Origin: Alicyclobacillus kakegawensis NBRC 103104
GTDB taxonomy: Bacteria; Bacillota; Bacilli; Alicyclobacillales; Alicyclobacillaceae
DNA length: 64,000 bases
Assembly: GCF_001552655.1 (NCBI RefSeq)
Contig: NZ_BCRP01000002.1
Location: 186,001-250,000, forward strand
Reading direction: 5' to 3'
The notes under the pieces were generated by a model. It made no database searches and was not told the DNA's origin. It worked only from the letters and a program-made list of their open reading frames with translations. Each line of letters starts with the position of its first letter. Position 1 is the stretch's first letter. Below are positions 59,560-64,000 of the stretch, in pieces. A program made the translations under genes and the position numbers.

Positions 59560-59997
59560 ATGATTCAGGAAGTATCGGATCTTTACAACCTGCTAAGCGC
59601 GGTGCATGGCACCATTGATCAAATGCTTGAGGGTTTGACTGATGAACAATGGTTGAAAAAGCCACTGCCGAATTTCAATAACATTGCTTCTATCATCCAT
59701 CACGTGGCTCTCGTTGAGCGGAAGTTCTTTTCAACGGTCTCTGGGAAAAACCTGCAAATCGATGTAGGAGAGCCGTTTAAGCGGACCGATTGGGACCTTG
59801 ATGACATACGCCAAGCATGGGCAGAATCGCTGCCGTACGCTGCACACGTCTTTTCCGAGCTCAAGGAGCCAGAGTTGTCGGAGCCGGGGCTCAAACTTGC
59901 TGTGGGTGAGTTGAACAAGCGGCAGTTGGTCAGCTACGCCATTGCCCATACCTCTCATCATCGCGGGCAGATTCCGCTGGTCAAAAAGCTTTTGTAG
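59560..59997 (+). CDS. DinB-family protein
   Basis: The 145-residue product is a four-helix DinB fold with the metal-binding His set: IIHHVALVERKFF (about 49-61) and YAIAHTSHHRGQIPLVKKLL at the C-terminus. Family members are thiol-dependent transferases or damage-inducible proteins of unclear function. ATG 59560 follows GGGAGGTG. A terminator follows the gene. Confidence 0.88.
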   Translation: MIQEVSDLYNLLSAVHGTIDQMLEGLTDEQWLKKPLPNFNNIASIIHHVALVERKFFSTVSGKNLQIDVGEPFKRTDWDLDDIRQAWAESLPYAAHVFSELKEPELSEPGLKLAVGELNKRQLVSYAIAHTSHHRGQIPLVKKLL

Positions 59998-60011
59998 TGA
60001 ATCTGCGTGAT

Positions 60012-60041
60012 GAAGGCATCCGCTGATTGGATGCCTTCTTT
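60012..60041 (+). terminator. Terminator of the DinB gene
   Basis: GAAGGCATCC (60012-60021), loop GCTGATT, GGATGCCTTC (60029-60038), then TTT. A perfect 10-bp stem. Confidence 0.8.
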
Positions 60042-60155
60042 GATTAAGGTCCTCCCACACGTGTTCGGGAGATACAGGCACGCCCCCTCATTGCTGAGAC
60101 TTGCGTTTGCCCGGTATTTACGAACTAGTATCAACAGAAAGAGGAGACACCCGCA

Positions 60156-60797
60156 ATGGACCCGCTTCTCATCGATTTCCCGGAACAGTTTGAAACCGAT
60201 AGGCTGCTCATCCGCTGCCCCATGCCCGGCGATGGCCGATTTCTGGCGGAAGCCATAAAGGAATCCTTTCATACCCTGCATAGGTGGATGAACTGGGCGG
60301 ATCATATACCGTCAGCTGAAGAATCAGAGGAGCTGGCACGACGTGCGAGGGTGAAGTTTCTGGCTCGAGAAGACTTGTTATTTTTTGTTTTACACAAGGA
60401 TACTGGAGCGTTTCTCGGGAGTATAGGTCTTCATCGCATGGATTGGAAACTGCGCAAGTTTGAGATTGGATATTGGATTCGTGATTCAGCGAGTGGAAAT
60501 GGATATATGACCGAGGCGGTTCAGGGACTCACACAATTTGCAGGGAATGTTTTGCATGCCAATCGGATCGAGATTCGTTGTGACGTCAGGAACACTGCCA
60601 GCCGCAGGGGCGCTGAAAGGTGTGGGTACTACCTTGAGGCTGTGTTGTTGAAAAACTTTGTCGATCCGGAGGGCCAGATTCGAGATGACTGTGTGTATGC
60701 GAAAGTTAGGCCCGAAGATGGGCGACTTGGTTACCCGGGTACGAATTGGTGCACGGGAGCGAACGAACTCCCGTTTGCTCATCGAGATGTTCAGTGA
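60156..60797 (+). CDS. GNAT N-acetyltransferase, RimJ/RimL type
   Basis: The 213-residue product has the RimJ/RimL start (FPEQFETDRLLIRCPMPGDG), AFLGSIGLHRMDWKLRKFEI, the acetyl-CoA-binding GYWIRDSASGNGYMTEAVQG and RIEIRCDVRNTASRRGAERC. It may acetylate a protein N-terminus or a small amine. ATG 60156 has a GAGGAG site. It stands alone. Confidence 0.88.
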   Translation: MDPLLIDFPEQFETDRLLIRCPMPGDGRFLAEAIKESFHTLHRWMNWADHIPSAEESEELARRARVKFLAREDLLFFVLHKDTGAFLGSIGLHRMDWKLRKFEIGYWIRDSASGNGYMTEAVQGLTQFAGNVLHANRIEIRCDVRNTASRRGAERCGYYLEAVLLKNFVDPEGQIRDDCVYAKVRPEDGRLGYPGTNWCTGANELPFAHRDVQ

Positions 60798-61091
60798 GGA
60801 ACAAATTCGATTATCGGATTGGCGAAGCAAGGCAGATCTCCATGAAATACCCGGTGACGATAATAGGAACCAGTCACAGTGATAGATCCTTTCGAATTGT
60901 GGTCTATCGATCTCGATTGCTTACTGCATAGGTCCGAACAGGGACTTCGTGTTTGTCTCCAAGGATGATGCGCGACTTACAGCTATAAATGATTACAGGA
61001 CTAGACATGAGCGCGCTAGACGAGATGGAAACACGACACGTGAGTCGGATGCAGGGAAAGGGCGAAAAATATCGAATCCCAGAAATAAGTC
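60798..61091 (+). other. 294-bp stretch without a supported gene
   Basis: No open frame with a ribosome site and recognisable sequence, and no clear promoter or terminator, was seen between the acetyltransferase and the DinB pseudogene. Confidence 0.4.
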
Positions 61092-61639
61092 GTGATAGAA
61101 AGATACGTTCGCTTGGGTATTCTGCTCGATATGTCCGTCCAGGAGGTCGACAAAGCATTGGATACGAAAGAAATGGTGCTGACTCTGCTGGATTTCCGAC
61201 ATGACCAAGAAGCCGGTTTCTTGCCACTCAAGAAGGCAATTGATGGGTTAACTGCCGAACAAGCCTCATGAAGGCCCGATGCCCACTCGCATTCCATCTG
61301 GCAACTTGTCAACCACATGATCTTTTGGGATGAGCACATCGTCCAGCGGATGCGTGGAATCACCAAAGCGGAGACGGAAGTCAAAAATGAGCAAACATTT
61401 GCGGAACTGGAGGCTCCGCTGGATGATTCGGCTTGGCGGCAGACCGTAGAACTCGCCGACAGGGTGTATCGAGAGTTACGGCAAGCCGTGGCAAATGCCA
61501 ACGAGTCAGATCTGGACCAGGCATCGATGCTGAAGGCCCCCCTCTTAAGGTGATATTGGGGGATATCGCCATGCATGATGCTTATCACATTGGGCAAATC
61601 CTGTATGTCCGTAAGCTTGAGGGGTGGCGACGTAGATAG
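61092..61639 (+). pseudogene. DinB-family pseudogene (nonsense codon plus frameshift)
   Basis: Three pieces in order give a DinB protein. Piece one reads VLTLLDFRHDQEAGFLPLKK and ends GLTAEQAS at TGA 61269-61271, where a Trp would suit. The same frame continues DAHSHSIWQLVNHMIFWDEH through RELRQAVANANESDL and stops at 61553. Piece three, in another frame after a run of six C near 61538-61545, gives GDIAMHDAYHIGQILYVRKL, which holds the C-terminal metal-binding His. Both lesions would abolish the protein. The gene start (GTG 61092 or ATG 61134) is uncertain. Confidence 0.8.
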
Positions 61640-61694
61640 ATGCTTTGAGGTTTCCAGTATCGCTAGGCCTGGCGAATTGTGCGAGGTGAGAAGT

Positions 61695-62408
61695 ATGGCG
61701 ATGCAGAAAGTGGCAGCCATCTATGATATACACGGGAACTTGCCGGCATTGGAAGCGGTACTGGAAGATATCTGCCGGGAGAATGTGGACTGCATCATAG
61801 TTGGGGGCGACGTGGCCTGGGGACCGGATCCGGCAGGAGTGATGGACTGCCTTCTGCGTTTGCCAGGGGATGTACGATTTCTCCGGGGCAATGCGGATCG
61901 GGAAGTGGCGGGGCGATATGGTGTGGAGCAAGGGCTTGAGCAGTGGGTTGCACAAATCAATCAATGGTGTGCTGACCAATTGAATGATGCGCAACTGGCA
62001 TTCCTGCGCAAATTGCCGGAGAAGGTATCGCTGCATATTGACCGTCTTGGTTCGGTGCTTTTTGTTCACGGATCGCCAAGGAGCGACGAGGAGGCGATTC
62101 GTGAAGATACTTCAGAGTCGGAGATTCGTCCCATGCTGGAGGGCGTTACCGAAGACATCGTCGTCTGCGGGCATACGCATGTTCAGTTTGATCGACGGAT
62201 AGGCGGCAAACGGGTCATCAATCCGGGGAGTGTGGGACTTCAGAGTTCGGCTCGCGGGGCATGTTGGGCGCTCTTTGGACCGGATGTGGAGTTGAGGGAG
62301 ACCAGCTATGATGTAAAGGCAGCGGCTGAGAGAATTCTCCGAACAGGGGTGCCGATGGCGGAGGAGTTTGCACAGCATGTGCTGAACCCTCCCATGAAGG
62401 GGCCGTGA
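61695..62408 (+). CDS. YfcE-like metallophosphoesterase
   Basis: The 237-residue product is a calcineurin-like phosphoesterase with the metal-ligand motifs in order: AAIYDIHGNLPALEAVLEDI (DxHGN), IIVGGDVAWGPDP (GD), FLRGNADREVAG (GNAD), LFVHGSPRSDEE (H) and VVCGHTHVQFDRRI (GHTH). It probably hydrolyses phosphodiesters or monoesters; the substrate is open. ATG 61695 follows GAGGTGAG. The gene follows the DinB pseudogene by 55 bp. Confidence 0.9.
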   Translation: MAMQKVAAIYDIHGNLPALEAVLEDICRENVDCIIVGGDVAWGPDPAGVMDCLLRLPGDVRFLRGNADREVAGRYGVEQGLEQWVAQINQWCADQLNDAQLAFLRKLPEKVSLHIDRLGSVLFVHGSPRSDEEAIREDTSESEIRPMLEGVTEDIVVCGHTHVQFDRRIGGKRVINPGSVGLQSSARGACWALFGPDVELRETSYDVKAAAERILRTGVPMAEEFAQHVLNPPMKGP

Positions 62409-62505
62409 TGCCATTCATTTCGGAATGACCACATGATAAGTGTGGCGGGGGCGGGTCGTATACGTGTTGCGTCTCCCGAGAAGACAGTCAAGGGGAGGAT
62501 ACATC

Positions 62506-62952
62506 GTGGAGTCTTCGAATCAGAGTCAGGTAACCTCTGTCTACAAACAGTTATTGAATGCGTGGAATCACCAAAACGCTCGTGCAATGGCGGACTTGTT
62601 TGCCGATGATGGGGAATTGATAGGCTTTGATGGCAGCCAATCAGTTGGGCAGACTGAGATATTCGAACACTTAGCGCCAATCTTTGAACACCACCGTACA
62701 GCCGCATTCGTCAGCAAAGTGAAAAGCGTGCGTTTCCTGTCACAGGACGTTACTATTTTGCGGGCTATTGCGGGCATGGTGCCTCCAGGACAATCGGACA
62801 TCGATCCGAATGTCAACACTCACCACACACTTGTCGCGCAACATATAAGGGGAAACTGGAGGATTCAACTGTTTCAGAATACTCCGGCTCAATACCACGG
62901 AAGACCCGAGTTGGTTGAACAAATGACTGCAGAGCTGAGGCAGTTGCTTTAG
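62506..62952 (+). CDS. SgcJ/EcaC-like SnoaL-fold protein
   Basis: The 148-residue product is a small NTF2/SnoaL-like barrel: VTSVYKQLLNAWNHQNARAM, ADLFADDGELIGFDGSQSVG and VAQHIRGNWRIQLFQNTPAQ are the family blocks. Related proteins in biosynthetic clusters are cyclases or oxidoreductases; stand-alone copies are uncharacterised. The GTG at 62506 follows AGGGGAGG. Confidence 0.8.
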   Translation: MESSNQSQVTSVYKQLLNAWNHQNARAMADLFADDGELIGFDGSQSVGQTEIFEHLAPIFEHHRTAAFVSKVKSVRFLSQDVTILRAIAGMVPPGQSDIDPNVNTHHTLVAQHIRGNWRIQLFQNTPAQYHGRPELVEQMTAELRQLL

Positions 62953-63050
62953 CTCACAACGACTATAGGGCTGAGTTGACTTGGTGTGACACGGGAATAG
63001 GACCAGGCTTCTCATATGAAAAGGAGTCGGTTTATGCAAAGGAGGAATCC

Positions 63051-63431
63051 ATGATGGCCATTGTGGCGGTCAGTATTGCACCCATCGGTACGGCAAGCAC
63101 GAGCGTAAGCCAATATGTCGCCGAGACGCAGCGGGTGCTGGAGCGTCATCCGAACCTCCGGGCGCGCCTTGACCCGATGTTCACAACCATCGAAGGCGAA
63201 TTATCGGAGATATTCTCTGCCATTCAGGAGATGCATGAGGCTTTGATGGCGATGGGAGCCCAGAGACTGTCCACCGTGGTGAAGATTGACGATCGGCGGG
63301 ACGTGCATCATTCCATGGAGGACAAGGTGGCGGCGGTCGACGCTCACCTCGGCGGCGCAGAGAACCAGCCCAATTTGGGTGCAGAATTGGGTAAAGGCCT
63401 GGAGAGGAGTTGGACGAGTGGAACTCTATGA
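63051..63431 (+). CDS. MTH1187-family thiamine-binding protein
   Basis: The 126-residue product has the ferredoxin-like fold of the MTH1187/YkoF group: AIVAVSIAPIGTASTSVSQY, FTTIEGELSEIFSAIQEMHE and LMAMGAQRLSTVVKIDDRRD (final RVSTxIKIDDRRD block). Relatives bind thiamine in the cytosol. AAAGGAGG precedes ATG 63051. It overlaps the next gene by 14 bp, so the two are probably co-translated. Confidence 0.85.
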   Translation: MMAIVAVSIAPIGTASTSVSQYVAETQRVLERHPNLRARLDPMFTTIEGELSEIFSAIQEMHEALMAMGAQRLSTVVKIDDRRDVHHSMEDKVAAVDAHLGGAENQPNLGAELGKGLERSWTSGTL

Positions 63432-63903
63432 AATGACAAGTGGGGAGTATACCCTTTCGACAGATCCGAAACGGATCGATATCGACGTGGTCTACGCGTA
63501 TTTGCACAATGAAGCGTATTGGAGCAAAGGGATTCCACGAGATGTGGTGGAACGTTCAATCCAGCATTCGCTCTGTTTTGGTATATACCATGGCGATACG
63601 ATGGTCGGATTCGCACGAGTGATTTCGGACTATGCCACTTTTGCGTACTTGGGAGACGTGTTTGTGCTTCCGGAGCACAGGGGGAAGGGATTGTCCAAAT
63701 GGCTGTTGGAGGCCATCACCGGACATCCGGATTTGCAGGGGCTCAGGCGGTTTTATTTGGTGACTCGGGATGCTCATGGACTGTATTCACGGTTTGGATT
63801 CCGAGTTGTCGAAGACCCGGGGCGGCATATGGAAAGGGTTACGCCGGCCGCGGTTTTGTATAGTCAACCGGGGAGTGAAAAGGGCAGAGCTTTCGTCCAT
63901 TGA
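63418..63903 (+). CDS. GNAT-family N-acetyltransferase
   Basis: The 161-residue product has the GNAT core: FGIYHGDTMVGFARVISDYA, TFAYLGDVFVLPEHRGKGLS (acetyl-CoA loop RGKGLS) and KWLLEAITGHPDLQG, ending in LVTRDAHGLYSRFGF. It resembles the small YjdJ/Ytmi-like GNATs of Bacillus. GTG 63418 follows GGAGAGGAG; ATG 63433 is possible. Nothing further was seen in 63904-64000. Confidence 0.88.
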   Translation: MELYEMTSGEYTLSTDPKRIDIDVVYAYLHNEAYWSKGIPRDVVERSIQHSLCFGIYHGDTMVGFARVISDYATFAYLGDVFVLPEHRGKGLSKWLLEAITGHPDLQGLRRFYLVTRDAHGLYSRFGFRVVEDPGRHMERVTPAAVLYSQPGSEKGRAFVH

Positions 63904-64000
63904 GGGCGCACCAACAAATGCGTCGGCCATGATTTTTATTCCAGGTGTAGTCCCTAGGGCATTTTGGCGCAATACGAATAGAATACGGATAGTTGGAATG

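Noticed and set aside
59133-59618. 161-residue + strand frame between the YfiT-type and DinB genes
   Set aside because: It starts inside the YfiT-type gene and runs into the DinB gene in another frame, without a ribosome site.
61016-61720. 234-residue - strand frame over the DinB pseudogene
   Set aside because: It stays open only because it is complementary to the decayed + strand gene; it is Ser-rich and has no recognisable domain.
41870-64000. Genomic island or prophage
   Set aside because: The genes are varied housekeeping-like accessory genes. No integrase, phage gene, tRNA or flanking repeat was found; mixed strand and composition alone are not enough.

Overview
The window reads as a chromosomal segment of an endospore-forming, GC-rich member of the Bacillales, most like Alicyclobacillaceae (Alicyclobacillus/Kyrpidia-type). 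The left two thirds follow the classical Bacillus gene order: comEA-comEC-holA-rpsT-gpr-lepA-hemW-hrcA-grpE-dnaK-dnaJ-prmA-rsmE-mtaB-rpsU-yqeY-yqfC-yqfD-phoH-pgpH-ybeY-dgkA-era-yqzL-recO-ccpN-PPDK regulator-dnaG-rpoD-trmK-Nif3. Sporulation genes (an alpha/beta-type SASP, gpr, yqfC, yqfD) confirm a spore former. The assignment to a family rests on recognised proteins and synteny only; no search was run.

Region 1 (1-41,870) is dense and mostly on the + strand, with many 4-bp or longer overlaps implying operons. It opens with the start of mntR on the - strand, then a competence cluster in which comEB is replaced by a CvpA-like/transglutaminase fusion and ComEC lacks its nuclease-like C-terminus. 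It continues with type II NADH dehydrogenase, holA, a SASP with a long insert, rpsT, gpr, a lytic transglycosylase, an unrecognised membrane protein and a small CDF-like protein. Next come lepA and hemW, then the HrcA/CIRCE heat-shock operon, which runs on into rRNA/tRNA modification genes and a fused Nudix-deoxyribose-phosphate aldolase gene. The rpsU-yqeY transcript, the yqfC-to-recO sporulation/ribosome-maturation/c-di-AMP block and the dnaG-rpoD macromolecular synthesis block follow. The region ends with trmK, Nif3, a small HMA-like protein without metal-binding cysteines, and an RNase P RNA gene of type-A architecture.

Region 2 (41,870-64,000) is accessory. Base composition is more AT-rich in places, orientation is mixed, gaps are longer and genes come as one- to three-gene units. 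It holds a cupin; an unrecognised 249-aa protein with its own terminator; an SDR oxidoreductase; an ArsR-type repressor followed by a luciferase-like monooxygenase, both with ATATCGATA-type palindromes upstream; and a secreted GH84 beta-N-acetylglucosaminidase. It also holds an FTR1 iron permease divergent from an MgtC-family protein around a perfect 14-bp palindrome; a LysR regulator divergent from an MFS exporter; and an ascorbate-type PTS (regulator with fused EIIB and EIIA domains, EIIB, EIIC). The right end is a set of small Bacillus-like stress or detoxification genes: YfiT-type and DinB proteins plus a DinB pseudogene, two GNAT acetyltransferases, a metallophosphoesterase, a SnoaL-like protein and an MTH1187-type thiamine-binding protein.

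No rRNA, tRNA, CRISPR array, insertion sequence or prophage was recognised. No defence system or other clearly new multi-gene system was found. The most unusual points are the Nudix-DeoC fusion, the rebuilt competence cluster, the split SASP, the type-A RNase P RNA with a long extra helix, and the ArsR/monooxygenase unit.
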